DNA of 58,866 bases from an uncultured SAR116 cluster alpha proteobacterium (GTDB taxonomy: Bacteria > Pseudomonadota > Alphaproteobacteria > Puniceispirillales > Marisalimonadaceae), in NCBI GenBank assembly GCA_902595515.1, contig CACJQK010000007.1:1-58866 (forward strand). The letters run 5' to 3'. The translations under genes and the position numbers were made by a program. Positions 10,241 to 18,121 of this stretch are shown here, piece by piece. Position 1 is the first letter of the stretch. Every line of letters begins with the position of its first letter. Under the pieces are notes generated by a model. It was not told where the DNA came from, did no database searches, and saw nothing but the letters and a program-made list of their open reading frames with translations.

Positions 10241-10684
10241 TCAATTTTTTTTTAAAATTAATTTAGGTGGACCTTTTTCTTTAAGTATTTGTTGAGATTT
10301 CATATATTGATTTTCATATTCAGTAGGAGACCAAATATAAAATGACTCTCCTATACCCATAAAAACAGCTTTATCGAAGAGGTTGGCAAAGTTCATAAGA
10401 GTGTCAGGAATAACTACTCTACCGTTAATATCAAATTTGATTTCAAAAGAATCTGCCATCATCATCCTTAAAAGAAATGCATCGTCTGATAAAGCGTCCA
10501 ACTCATCTATAGCGTCAATATATGCTTGCATGCGTGTAGAGGTAGTACCTTCTATGCAATTAAATTGAAGACTTTTAAATAAAATCAAGGTTTCATTTGA
10601 TTTTTCTAAATTAACTCGAAATGATGCTGGAATTGATACTCTACATTTTAAATCAATCTTATTATGTGAGGTTGATAAAAACAT
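10241..10684 (-). CDS. mraZ: Transcriptional regulator MraZ
   Basis: First gene of the dcw operon. MraZ is an AbrB-fold DNA-binding protein that represses its own operon in studied bacteria. The 147-aa product has the two repeated MraZ units: near the start HNKIDLKCRVSIPASFR, and in the second half the related FDINGRVVIPDTL. Normal length for the family. A set of 10-bp spaced TGGG repeats lies about 100 bp upstream (separate entry) and is the likely autoregulatory target. Confidence 0.95.
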   Translation of the reverse strand: MFLSTSHNKIDLKCRVSIPASFRVNLEKSNETLILFKSLQFNCIEGTTSTRMQAYIDAIDELDALSDDAFLLRMMMADSFEIKFDINGRVVIPDTLMNFANLFDKAVFMGIGESFYIWSPTEYENQYMKSQQILKEKGPPKLILKKN

Positions 10685-10779
10685 TGATTTTAATATCCTA
10701 AATTAAAAAGAATAAATCTGCATCAGGTCCAAACTTTTAATTCCATTCAAAATTGCCTAGGCAATAAGTTATAACTTTA

Positions 10780-10813
10780 TGGGATAACATGGGATTTCAT
10801 GGTAGTCAATGGG
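10780..10813 (-). promoter_or_regulatory. MraZ-type operator: four 10-bp spaced TGGG repeats
   Basis: On the plus strand TGGG occurs at 10780, 10790 and 10810, with the variant TGGT at 10800, giving exact 10-bp periodicity. MraZ is known to bind TGGG-type repeats separated by short spacers in front of mraZ. Relative to mraZ transcription the repeats read as CCCA. A TTGACT hexamer on the mraZ strand (complement of 10804-10809) falls inside the array, so repressor and RNA polymerase could compete; the -10 partner is poor, so the promoter is only a suggestion. Confidence 0.75.
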
Positions 10814-10866
10814 AAAATCAACTACCTTATGGTATGAATTATGTAAATTTAATTTTTTATTATTGG

Positions 10867-11209
10867 TGTCAGAGAGCGATAAGCCGGGTTTTGTGTCAAA
10901 ATTTTGATTGTAGTTATTAATCTTGAAAATTTGTTATCAAATTTTTCTAGCGACCTACCCAAGAAACTTTGTAGAAATTCAAAATAGGTTTCTTCTATTT
11001 GGTCTTGCTCTAGGTGGGGTTTACCATGCCATTTTTATTACTAAAAATGCGGTGCGCTCTTACCACACCATTTCACCCTTACCAAAGTGGCGGTATATTT
11101 TCTGTGGCACTTTCCCTAGGGTTGCCCCTGCTGGAGGTTATCCAGCACCTTATTTCTATAGAGCCCGGACTTTCCTCTTTAAAAAAAGCAACTACACAGC
11201 TCTCTGACT
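10867..11209 (-). ncRNA. rnpB: RNase P RNA (M1 RNA), type A bacterial
   Basis: Catalytic RNA that matures tRNA 5' ends. On the minus strand the conserved block GAGGAAAGTCCGGGC is at 11163-11177. The conserved GGGTGAAA with GGTAAGAGCGCACC follows (about 11051-11078), and the 3' block AACCCGGCTTATCG is near 10879-10892. The P1 helix closes perfectly: GCTCTCTGAC at 11199-11208 pairs with GTCAGAGAGC at 10868-10877. These ends give about 341-343 nt. Open frames on the plus strand here are shadows. The gap between rnpB and mraZ (about 180 bp) holds the MraZ boxes. Confidence 0.96.
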
Positions 11210-11214
11210 AAAGT

Positions 11215-11242
11215 AGAATATAAGTTATAAATTTTAGGTCAA
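11215..11242 (-). promoter_or_regulatory. Putative sigma-70 promoter of rnpB
   Basis: On the minus strand TTGACC (complement of 11237-11242) is followed after 16 bp by TATTCT (complement of 11215-11220). A start about 7 nt downstream falls at 11208, exactly the 5' end of the predicted P1 helix of RNase P RNA. This coincidence is the main support; no experiment is implied. Confidence 0.6.
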
Positions 11243-11256
11243 TATAAACTTGAATT

Positions 11257-13074
11257 TTAGAGATTATTTATTTCGTCATTTAAAATTTGTAATTCAAGCC
11301 ATTTATTTTCACTTTCACTAATAATTTTTTTAATGTTTATTATTTCAGTAGTTGCCTTATCAAAAGTTTTTCTATCATTTTTAAATAAATCTCTATCATT
11401 TAAAATGGTTTCATATTCGTTGAGTTCTTTTTCTAGTTTTTTAATTTTTAAGGGTAACATCTCCAAATAATAAGAATCTTTGAAGCTCATTTTCTTTTTA
11501 TTAACAACTTTTTTTGGTATTATTTTTTCATTTGAGATTTTGTTCTTACCATTATTATTTATTATAATTAATTTTTCTAATCCAAATTTTTTGTAATAAT
11601 CTGAAAAATTTCCTTCATGTTTTAAAATTCTATTATTGTTTTCAAATACAAGAAGTTTTTCTACTGTGCTATCTAGAAAAAATCTATCATGGCTAATAAT
11701 TAATACAGTACCGTCATAGTTTTTGATAACCAGTTTTAACAAATCAAGAGTATCAAAATCTAAATCGTTAGTAGGTTCATCTAAAATTAAAAAATTATGT
11801 TTATTTAGAAATAACTCAGCTAGAGATAACCTTACTTTTTCACCACCTGAAAGTGTTGAGTTACTCTGCAAAGATTTTTTTTCATTAAATTGAAATTTTT
11901 TTAAATATGACAATACATGTATTTTATCACCCATAAAATCCACATGGTCTCCATTTCCAACGAGTGAACTCCACGGTGTTTTGTTTAGATTTATATTTTC
12001 TTTATTTTGATCAAAATATTTAATATTTACGTTTTCGCCAAATTTAATTCTCCCAGTTTTGGGAGGGTATATCCCCTGTAAAATTTTAACTAAAGTGCTT
12101 TTTCCTGAACCATTTGCACCTATTATTCCTATCCGATCATTTCTTCTGATTTTCAAGTTTAAATCAGAGAAAATATTTAAATTTTCACTGTCTACATCAT
12201 AAGAAAAAGACAAATCGAATGTTTCAATTATATTTAGTCCAGCCTCATTTGTTTTATTAAGAACCAAATTTAGTGGTTTTTTTACTATTTCTTTTGTACT
12301 TTCATAATTTTTAAAGAGGTTATCTAAATCTCTTAATCTTCCCATATTTCTTTTTCTTCGAGCTGATATTCCTTCAATAGCCCACTTTTTTTCAGATTTT
12401 ATTTTTTGTTTTAATTTATGAGATTTTATTTTATCCACTTCTATTATTTCATTAGTCCAATTTTGAAAGTTGTCATATGGACCCTCTCGTTTTAAAATTT
12501 GGGTTTGATATATCCAAAAAGTTTTTGTTGCAATTTTTCTTAAAAACTCTTGGTCATGGCTTACTATGATTAATGTTTTATTTAAAGATAATAGCTTTTT
12601 TTCTAACCAGTCTATAGTTGGCAAGTCAATATGGTTGGTGGGTTCATCTAATAGTAACAATTCAGACTCACTGAGAATTAATTTAGCTATGTAAATTTTA
12701 CGTATTTCCCCACCTGATAATTTATTTTTCAAATTAATTCCTTTAAGATTTAATTCTTCAATAATTTCTTTTATCTTAGATAAGTTAGGGTGTTGATTAT
12801 CTTTGGACAAAAATTCTAAAAGATTATTAATAGTAGGTTCAGGAGGATCTTGTTCCAAATAGTCTATTTTTAAGTTAGGAGTTATCCAAATCTTACCAGC
12901 ATCACATTCTTCTTTATTTTTTAAGAGTTTTAATAATGAACTTTTACCGCATCCATTTTGCCCTACCAAAACAATTCTATCAAATTGATGAATTGAGATA
13001 TTTATGTTCTCTAATAAAACTTTATTAGATTGAGACATTTTAAAGTTTTGAAAGGTAATTAAAGTTTTAGGCAT
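11257..13074 (-). CDS. ABC-F family ATPase, Uup-like
   Basis: Soluble duplicated ATPase of 605 aa without membrane domains. Two nucleotide-binding domains are visible: Walker A GQNGCGKSS, signature LSGGEIRK and DEPTNHID in the first, and GANGSGKST, LSGGEKVRLSL and DEPTNDLD in the second. A charged linker separates them, and a lysine-rich C-terminal extension of about 90 residues ends in a coiled-coil-like helix, as in Uup. ABC-F proteins act on translating or stalled ribosomes; Uup is also linked to DNA metabolism. The start overlaps the djlA-like stop by 8 bp, so the two genes are probably co-transcribed. Confidence 0.88.
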   Translation of the reverse strand: MPKTLITFQNFKMSQSNKVLLENINISIHQFDRIVLVGQNGCGKSSLLKLLKNKEECDAGKIWITPNLKIDYLEQDPPEPTINNLLEFLSKDNQHPNLSKIKEIIEELNLKGINLKNKLSGGEIRKIYIAKLILSESELLLLDEPTNHIDLPTIDWLEKKLLSLNKTLIIVSHDQEFLRKIATKTFWIYQTQILKREGPYDNFQNWTNEIIEVDKIKSHKLKQKIKSEKKWAIEGISARRKRNMGRLRDLDNLFKNYESTKEIVKKPLNLVLNKTNEAGLNIIETFDLSFSYDVDSENLNIFSDLNLKIRRNDRIGIIGANGSGKSTLVKILQGIYPPKTGRIKFGENVNIKYFDQNKENINLNKTPWSSLVGNGDHVDFMGDKIHVLSYLKKFQFNEKKSLQSNSTLSGGEKVRLSLAELFLNKHNFLILDEPTNDLDFDTLDLLKLVIKNYDGTVLIISHDRFFLDSTVEKLLVFENNNRILKHEGNFSDYYKKFGLEKLIIINNNGKNKISNEKIIPKKVVNKKKMSFKDSYYLEMLPLKIKKLEKELNEYETILNDRDLFKNDRKTFDKATTEIINIKKIISESENKWLELQILNDEINNL

Positions 13075-13801
13075 TTAAATTATACTTTTTATTTTTAATT
13101 AAATCCCATGCATTATTTATTTCTTTAAGTCTATAAGTATTAGTTTCTATTATATCTTGAGGTATACCTTGAGCAACTAATCTGTCAGGATGATGTTTCA
13201 TTGCAAGCGTTTTCCATTTGTTTTTAATTTCTTCTAATGGCGCATTCTTTAAAACACCCAGCGTTTGGTATGGATCTATGTGCTTATCCAGTTTTGAAGA
13301 ACAAATTCTTTCAAAATCTTGTTCGGAAAAACCAAAAATATTACTAACCTCTTTCAAATATATTTTTTCTAGTTTCGTTATTTTTCCATCTGCTTCAGCA
13401 ATAATCACTAATAAGTTTAGAAGTTCTTCTAATACAGATGAATTTTTTTCTAATAGACTAGATATTTGTTTTGCGTAAACTTCAAAACCATCAGTAGTTT
13501 TTTTTGCTTGATCCCAAAGTTTTGCAACATTTTTAATTTCATTATCCGGAACATTTATTTTTTGTTTAAAGGCTTTTATTTCACTTTTAGTAACTTTACC
13601 ATCAGCTTTAGCCATTTTAGCAGAAAGAACAATCACTCCAATGGTAAATCCAATTTGTTTTAATGCAAGTTCTTCTGGGAGTTTTTGTTTCGTTTTTAAT
13701 TTATCAAGAGCATGTCCTGCAGCTCCACCGAGTAGGGCTCCTATTGGACCTCCTAACGCAAATCCAGTTGCACTTCCAATAATTTTACCCCAAATGGTCA
13801 T
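13067..13801 (-). CDS. djlA: DjlA-like DnaJ co-chaperone (TerB + J domain)
   Basis: The 244-aa protein begins with a glycine/alanine-rich hydrophobic stretch (GFALGGPIGALLGGAAGHAL) that may touch the membrane. A TerB-like all-helical domain follows with two acidic metal-type loops (AKADGKVTKSE and AEADGKITKLE). A C-terminal J domain begins at DPYQTLGVLKNAPLEE and contains the HPD motif (MKHHPDRL). This is the DjlA architecture, a DnaK co-chaperone at the inner membrane. It is co-oriented with, and overlaps, the ABC-F gene downstream and is divergent from tusA. Confidence 0.85.
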   Translation of the reverse strand: MTIWGKIIGSATGFALGGPIGALLGGAAGHALDKLKTKQKLPEELALKQIGFTIGVIVLSAKMAKADGKVTKSEIKAFKQKINVPDNEIKNVAKLWDQAKKTTDGFEVYAKQISSLLEKNSSVLEELLNLLVIIAEADGKITKLEKIYLKEVSNIFGFSEQDFERICSSKLDKHIDPYQTLGVLKNAPLEEIKNKWKTLAMKHHPDRLVAQGIPQDIIETNTYRLKEINNAWDLIKNKKYNLNA

Positions 13802-13913
13802 AATTTATCTATTACAATTAAGATTCACTTCATTCAAGAAAATTAAATTGGATTAGGTTTATAAATATGTATAACTTATTTCAAACATGTGATTATACAA
13901 GGAACTCTTTTTG

Positions 13914-14138
13914 ATGGAAGAATATGATTTTACTGGATTAAAATGTCCTCTCCCAGTTTTAAAGGCAAAAAGAGTATTGAAGAATTTGGCTAAAGAAAAA
14001 AAAGTAGTATTTATTTCAGATGATCCAGCTAGCCCGATAGACTTTACTCATTTTTCAGAAAATGAAGGTTATGAAATTTCTATTAAAAGCACAACAAACG
14101 GGGTACATTATTTTACTATGTATAAGCTTGAGATTTAG
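13914..14138 (+). CDS. tusA: TusA/SirA-family sulfur carrier
   Basis: A 74-aa protein with the hallmark CPxP motif in FTGLKCPLPVLKAKR near the N-terminus. The cysteine carries persulfide sulfur in this family (tRNA 2-thiolation or cofactor sulfuration). I chose the ATG at 13914 rather than the in-frame TTG three bases earlier; an AAGGA ribosome site lies 10 nt upstream. It starts a plus-strand group with plsC and the DUF2237 gene and is divergent from the djlA-like gene. Confidence 0.88.
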   Translation: MEEYDFTGLKCPLPVLKAKRVLKNLAKEKKVVFISDDPASPIDFTHFSENEGYEISIKSTTNGVHYFTMYKLEI

Positions 14139-14157
14139 AATAATGGAATAATAGAGA

Positions 14158-14895
14158 ATGACATTTTTAAGATCTCTTTTATTTAACACACAATTTTACT
14201 TAGGTACTAGTTTATTGGTAACTATATGTCTCCCATGTCTTTTATTTCCAAGAGAAGTGGTAATTTTTGTAAATAAAATTTGGTGTGCCATGATGACTAA
14301 AGGTATGAAATGGTGGTTGAATACTGAAATAAAAGTTATTGGACAAATTCCTTCAAGTAAAAGAGTCGTTATCTATGCAATTAAACATCAATCAGCTTGG
14401 GAAACTGTTTATTGTACACACCTATTTTCAATGCCATCAATAGTTTTAAAAAAAGCTTTAATTTTTTTGCCAGTGATTGGATTATATTTTTTGAGAGCTG
14501 GAGCTATTCCTATAACAAGGGATCAAGGTTTAAATGCACTGAGAAAAATGGGTAGAAATGCAAAAAAAGCAGTTAAAGAAAATAGATCGATGATGATTTT
14601 CCCTCAAGGCACAAGAGTAAAACCTGGAGTTTCTTCAAAAGAAAAACCATATCTGCCTGGAGTTTTTTTCTTATATTCTCAAGCAAAAGTTCCTGTAATT
14701 CCTGTGGCTCATAATGCAGGGTTACTATGGCCCAAAAATAGTTTTTTTAAATATCCTAATAGACTTAGATCCAAATCTATTACTATCAAGATTCTTCCAG
14801 AAATTCAGCCAGGATTGCCAAAGCAAGAGTTTTTGACAAAATTAGAAAATATTATAGAAACTGCTTCGAACAAACTCATAAAATTGGAGAAATAA
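14158..14895 (+). CDS. plsC: 1-acyl-sn-glycerol-3-phosphate acyltransferase PlsC
   Basis: Membrane-associated acyltransferase that makes phosphatidic acid in phospholipid synthesis. The 245-aa protein has an N-terminal hydrophobic helix and the acyltransferase block I as KHQSAWET, i.e. H-x4-E instead of the textbook H-x4-D. It also has block III as FPQGTR instead of FPEGTR, and a proline-rich block IV (VPVIPVAHNAG). I recall the HQSAWE form from other proteobacterial PlsC proteins, so it is probably a family variant, not inactivation. It is followed directly by the DUF2237 gene (0 nt gap). Confidence 0.88.
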   Translation: MTFLRSLLFNTQFYLGTSLLVTICLPCLLFPREVVIFVNKIWCAMMTKGMKWWLNTEIKVIGQIPSSKRVVIYAIKHQSAWETVYCTHLFSMPSIVLKKALIFLPVIGLYFLRAGAIPITRDQGLNALRKMGRNAKKAVKENRSMMIFPQGTRVKPGVSSKEKPYLPGVFFLYSQAKVPVIPVAHNAGLLWPKNSFFKYPNRLRSKSITIKILPEIQPGLPKQEFLTKLENIIETASNKLIKLEK

Positions 14896-15300
14896 ATGGA
14901 TGGCTCATATAAAAGAGGTGGGAATAGTAAACAACTTAATGTTCTTGGCGGCGATCTTGAACCATGTTTATCTTCAGAAGATAAAAATGGAATGATAACT
15001 GGATTCTATAGAGATAATTGTTGTAATACTGGTCCGGATGATTTTGGTTTACACACAGTTTGTTGTATAATGACAAGTTCTTTTTTAAAATTTTCAAAAT
15101 CAGTTGGAAATGATTTAAGTACTCCTATACCTGAATATAATTTTAGAGGTTTAAGAGAAGGAGATCACTGGTGTCTTTGTGCTTCAAGATGGCAAGAGGC
15201 ATTCGAAGCTGAAAAGGCCCCTACAGTAATTTTAAAATCAACTAACATGGCAACACTTTCAGTAGTAAAACTAGAGGATTTAAAAAAATATTCTATATAA
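14896..15300 (+). CDS. DUF2237 family protein
   Basis: A 134-aa protein matching the DUF2237/COG3651 pattern as I remember it: NVLGGDLEPC at the N-terminus, GFYRDNCCNTGPDDFGLHTV, GNDLSTPIPEY, and DHWCLCASRWQEAF toward the C-terminus. It contains eight cysteines, including adjacent pairs, but no obvious zinc-finger spacing. No function is established for the family to my knowledge. Its start abuts the plsC stop, so it is probably translated from the same message. Confidence 0.85.
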   Translation: MDGSYKRGGNSKQLNVLGGDLEPCLSSEDKNGMITGFYRDNCCNTGPDDFGLHTVCCIMTSSFLKFSKSVGNDLSTPIPEYNFRGLREGDHWCLCASRWQEAFEAEKAPTVILKSTNMATLSVVKLEDLKKYSI

Positions 15301-15316
15301 TTTTAGGAGATAAATA

Positions 15317-15505
15317 ATGCATTTGGACCAAAAAGTGGTAGTAACTTGCACAGACAACGACACTAAAAGCAATGGTAAAATTATTAGAATTTTTCCAGGT
15401 GGAATAGATATAGAAGTCTCAGATACTATCATTAAGCTAAAAAAAACTAAGCCTAATTTATATGTTGGATCGATGGCTGGATTAGAATTTATTGTAAAAA
15501 CTTAG
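15317..15505 (+). CDS. Hypothetical 62-aa protein
   Basis: I do not recognise this protein. It is preceded by a strong AGGAG ribosome site about 7 nt before the ATG and lies 16 nt after the DUF2237 gene on the same strand, so it is probably real and co-transcribed. The sequence is beta-rich with alternating hydrophobics (QKVVVTC, GKIIRIFPGGIDIEVSD), suggesting a small beta-barrel. There is no signal peptide. It ends 5 nt before the convergent bactofilin gene. Confidence 0.65.
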   Translation: MHLDQKVVVTCTDNDTKSNGKIIRIFPGGIDIEVSDTIIKLKKTKPNLYVGSMAGLEFIVKT

Positions 15506-15510
15506 TTTTA

Positions 15511-15921
15511 TTACTCATTAACTTTAGGTAGTATCTCTACAATTTTATCCTGTTTGTTTTGCATTTGTTTCATGCCAGCAACGTTGATAATGCCACCTTC
15601 AAATACAGCAATTTGCTTATAGAGAATATCACCAGATAGAACTCCATTTTCCATGATTACAATGCTTTCAGAATTTATTTTTCCACTAACATTTCCACTA
15701 ACAATCAACTCTGTTGATTTGAGTGTACCTTCAACTACACCCCTTTCATCAACTATTATTTGATCAGCAGAAAGTTCACCCATAAACTTATTTCTTATTA
15801 AGATTGATCCTGATGTCTTGTATTTACCTTCAAAAACTCCATCACCGTCTAGTTGAGAGCAAGTTTCTAAATTCTTTACCTTATCTTTTAAGGGGGAAGA
15901 AATTCTACTAATTTTGATCAT
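15511..15921 (-). CDS. Bactofilin (polymer-forming cytoskeletal protein)
   Basis: The 136-aa product has a short unstructured N-terminus and a central beta-helical bactofilin domain of repeating short strands (FEGKYKTSGSILIRN, GELSADQIIVDERG, GTLKSTELIVSG, GKINSESIVIMENG). Bactofilins self-assemble into filaments without nucleotide and organise cell-wall enzymes or poles in other bacteria. No peptidase partner (LmdC/M23 type) is next to it here; it is convergent with the 62-aa gene and divergent from nudC. Confidence 0.87.
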   Translation of the reverse strand: MIKISRISSPLKDKVKNLETCSQLDGDGVFEGKYKTSGSILIRNKFMGELSADQIIVDERGVVEGTLKSTELIVSGNVSGKINSESIVIMENGVLSGDILYKQIAVFEGGIINVAGMKQMQNKQDKIVEILPKVNE

Positions 15922-16100
15922 AATTTACTCCTTAATAAATATGAATACTCTCTTTTACTAAAGTAATCAGCAATAGAAAAATATAACCAATTGAAAAATA
16001 TATATATTTAGCATAAATTTTGATAATTAATTGATAAATGTTTTTATAAAAGAGAATCAGTTTTTAAAATTAATTAAAAGCAACTCCTGAGGTAAAAAAT

Positions 16101-17030
16101 ATGATCCAACCCTTTTATGCTAGCCCTGATATAAACCGCTATGGAAACTATAGAAATAATAAGATTTTTTTAAATAACATAATTATTCATAAAGATACTA
16201 AATTCATTCCGTTCTATAATGGAAAAAATCTATTCTTAGAAATTAATAAAAACATAAGGCCTGTTATTTTTAGTAAAATTCAACTTGAGCAATTTTTCCC
16301 TGATGGAATAGAAGATACAATTTTTTTAGGCGTTGCAAATAATTTAAATTATATCGGTGTAGATCTTAGTCCTCCTAATCAAAAGTTAGAATACTGGTTA
16401 AAAGAAAATCAAATCATTATTGATGATTTAAGAAAATATGGTCCTATTCTAGATGATATAGAAGCATCATTCTTAGCTCTTTCTAATGGAATGTTTTTTT
16501 GGCATAACACTCATAAGTTTTGTGGTTCATGCGGTTTTCAAAACTTTTCAACAGAAGGAGGTTTTGTGATGAAATGTTCAAATAAAAAGTGTGGTAAAAG
16601 TCATTTTCCAAGAACCGATCCAGCGATCATTACTCTTATTTCTTTTCAAGATAAAGTTTTATTAGGTAGGTCTCCTAGATTTCCCGAAACTATGTATAGT
16701 ACATTAGCTGGTTTTGTAGAACCTGGAGAAAGTCTTGAGCAGGCACTTGAAAGAGAGGTTTTTGAAGAGGTGGGAATAAAAGTAAAGAATATTAAATATT
16801 TTAATTCACAACCGTGGCCTTTCCCTGCATCTTTAATGCTTGGTTTTTTTGCAGAAGCGGTGAGTGAAAAAATGATAATTGACTATGATGAAATTGAAGA
16901 CGCTCATTGGTTTTCAATTGATGAATTAAAGTCTTTGGAACATCCATCAATCATTGGAGGTTTCAAGTTACCAAGAGTGGACTCAATCGCACGCAGATTA
17001 GTTGATACTTGGATCAACAGTTTTAATTAA
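16101..17030 (+). CDS. nudC: NAD+ diphosphatase / decapping Nudix hydrolase NudC
   Basis: The 309-aa protein has the full NudC layout: an N-terminal domain, a four-cysteine zinc ribbon (CGSCGFQNF then CSNKKCGKSHFPRTD), and a C-terminal Nudix domain with the box GFVEPGESLEQALEREVFEE followed by VGI. NudC hydrolyses NAD(H) to NMN(H) and AMP and removes NAD caps from RNA. The SQPWPFPASLM segment downstream of the Nudix box is the NudC-specific SQPWPFPxS signature. It has a CCTGAGG-type ribosome site and is followed after 20 nt by the OYE gene. Confidence 0.95.
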   Translation: MIQPFYASPDINRYGNYRNNKIFLNNIIIHKDTKFIPFYNGKNLFLEINKNIRPVIFSKIQLEQFFPDGIEDTIFLGVANNLNYIGVDLSPPNQKLEYWLKENQIIIDDLRKYGPILDDIEASFLALSNGMFFWHNTHKFCGSCGFQNFSTEGGFVMKCSNKKCGKSHFPRTDPAIITLISFQDKVLLGRSPRFPETMYSTLAGFVEPGESLEQALEREVFEEVGIKVKNIKYFNSQPWPFPASLMLGFFAEAVSEKMIIDYDEIEDAHWFSIDELKSLEHPSIIGGFKLPRVDSIARRLVDTWINSFN

Positions 17031-17050
17031 AAATTTTTATAAATATAATT

Positions 17051-18115
17051 ATGATTTTTTCTCCAATTAAAATAGGAAGATTAGAAGTTTCAAATAGGAT
17101 TGTTGTCGCTCCCATGTGTCAATATTCTGCAATTAACGGAATTATGACCGATTGGCATACGCAGCATCTAATGCAACTTGGTTATTCATCAGCAGGTTTA
17201 ATAATGGTTGAGGCAACTGCAGTGGAGAAGATTGGAAGAATTACACATAACTGCGTTGGATTATATAACAATAAATGCATATTTTCTCTAAAAAAAAATC
17301 TTCAATTAGCAAAATCAGTTGCTTCGAATAAGTCATATTTTGGAATTCAATTGGCACATGCTGGTAGAAAAGCTTCCACTCAAAGGCCTTGGGAGGGAAG
17401 AAGCGCTCTTACAAAAGAAGAAAAACCGTGGAAAACCATATGTCCCTCACCAATACCATTTCAAGAAACTTGGCATGTTCCTTATGAAATGAAATTATTT
17501 GATATTGAAAGAGTTAAAAAACAATTTATTTCTGCTTCAATAAAGGCTGTAGAAATTGGATTTGATTTAATTGAAATTCATGGAACACACGGTTACTTGC
17601 TTCATCAGTTTTTATCTCCAATTTCAAATAAACGTAAAGATAAATATGGAGGGAAATTAGAGAATAGAATGAGATTTCCACTAGAAATATTCTCTTCTGT
17701 CAAAGGTGTTCTGCCTAAAGATTTTCCACTTGGCATGAGAATCACTGGTACAGAATGGGAAAATAACGGAATTGATGAAAATGAAGCTACTATCTTTGTA
17801 AAAGAATTAGAAAAAATAGGATGTCATTACGTTTGTGTTTCTAGCGGAGGAAATACTCCTAATCCCAAAATACCTGTAGGACCACACTATCAAGTTCATC
17901 TTGCAAATAAGATAAAAAAAAATACTAAGATGGTTGTTAGAACAGTTGGAATGATTACAGATCCACTTAAAGCTAATAATATTATTATCAACCAAGATGC
18001 TGATATGGTAGCAATGGCTAGAGCTTTTCTATCTAATCCAAGGTGGGTGTGGGATGCAGCTAAGGTACTTAATCATGATATTGAAGTTCCTCCACAATAT
18101 GCCAGAAGAATATAA
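17051..18115 (+). CDS. Old Yellow Enzyme family NADH:flavin oxidoreductase (YqjM/XenA class)
   Basis: FMN-dependent ene-reductase of 354 aa with a TIM barrel. Visible features are the N-terminal IGRLEVSNRIVVAPMCQYSA with the class-II redox cysteine (PMCQYS), the substrate-binding H-x2-H pair in EIHGTHGYLLHQFLSP, the NKRKDKYGG segment, and the C-terminal FMN-phosphate region (VRTVGMI ... ADMVAMARAFLSNP). It would reduce activated C=C bonds of alpha,beta-unsaturated carbonyls; the natural substrate is not readable. It ends 6 nt before the convergent potassium channel gene. Confidence 0.93.
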   Translation: MIFSPIKIGRLEVSNRIVVAPMCQYSAINGIMTDWHTQHLMQLGYSSAGLIMVEATAVEKIGRITHNCVGLYNNKCIFSLKKNLQLAKSVASNKSYFGIQLAHAGRKASTQRPWEGRSALTKEEKPWKTICPSPIPFQETWHVPYEMKLFDIERVKKQFISASIKAVEIGFDLIEIHGTHGYLLHQFLSPISNKRKDKYGGKLENRMRFPLEIFSSVKGVLPKDFPLGMRITGTEWENNGIDENEATIFVKELEKIGCHYVCVSSGGNTPNPKIPVGPHYQVHLANKIKKNTKMVVRTVGMITDPLKANNIIINQDADMVAMARAFLSNPRWVWDAAKVLNHDIEVPPQYARRI

Positions 18116-18121
18116 CTAATA

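Noticed and set aside
10923-11211. Two open reading frames on the plus strand (94 and 65 aa)
   Set aside because: They lie entirely inside the RNase P RNA gene on the opposite strand, whose conserved blocks and P1 helix are clear; no family resemblance in the translations.
10870-15000. Defence island or toxin-antitoxin system near the ABC-F and DjlA genes
   Set aside because: Both are ordinary housekeeping families (Uup-like, DjlA-like); the TerB-like part belongs to DjlA and no tellurite or phage-defence partners are present.
15949-16055. Separated 9-bp inverted repeat (TCTCTTTTA / TAAAAGAGA) between bactofilin and nudC
   Set aside because: Arms about 90 bp apart and AT-rich; likely chance in this composition, and no regulator family is suggested.
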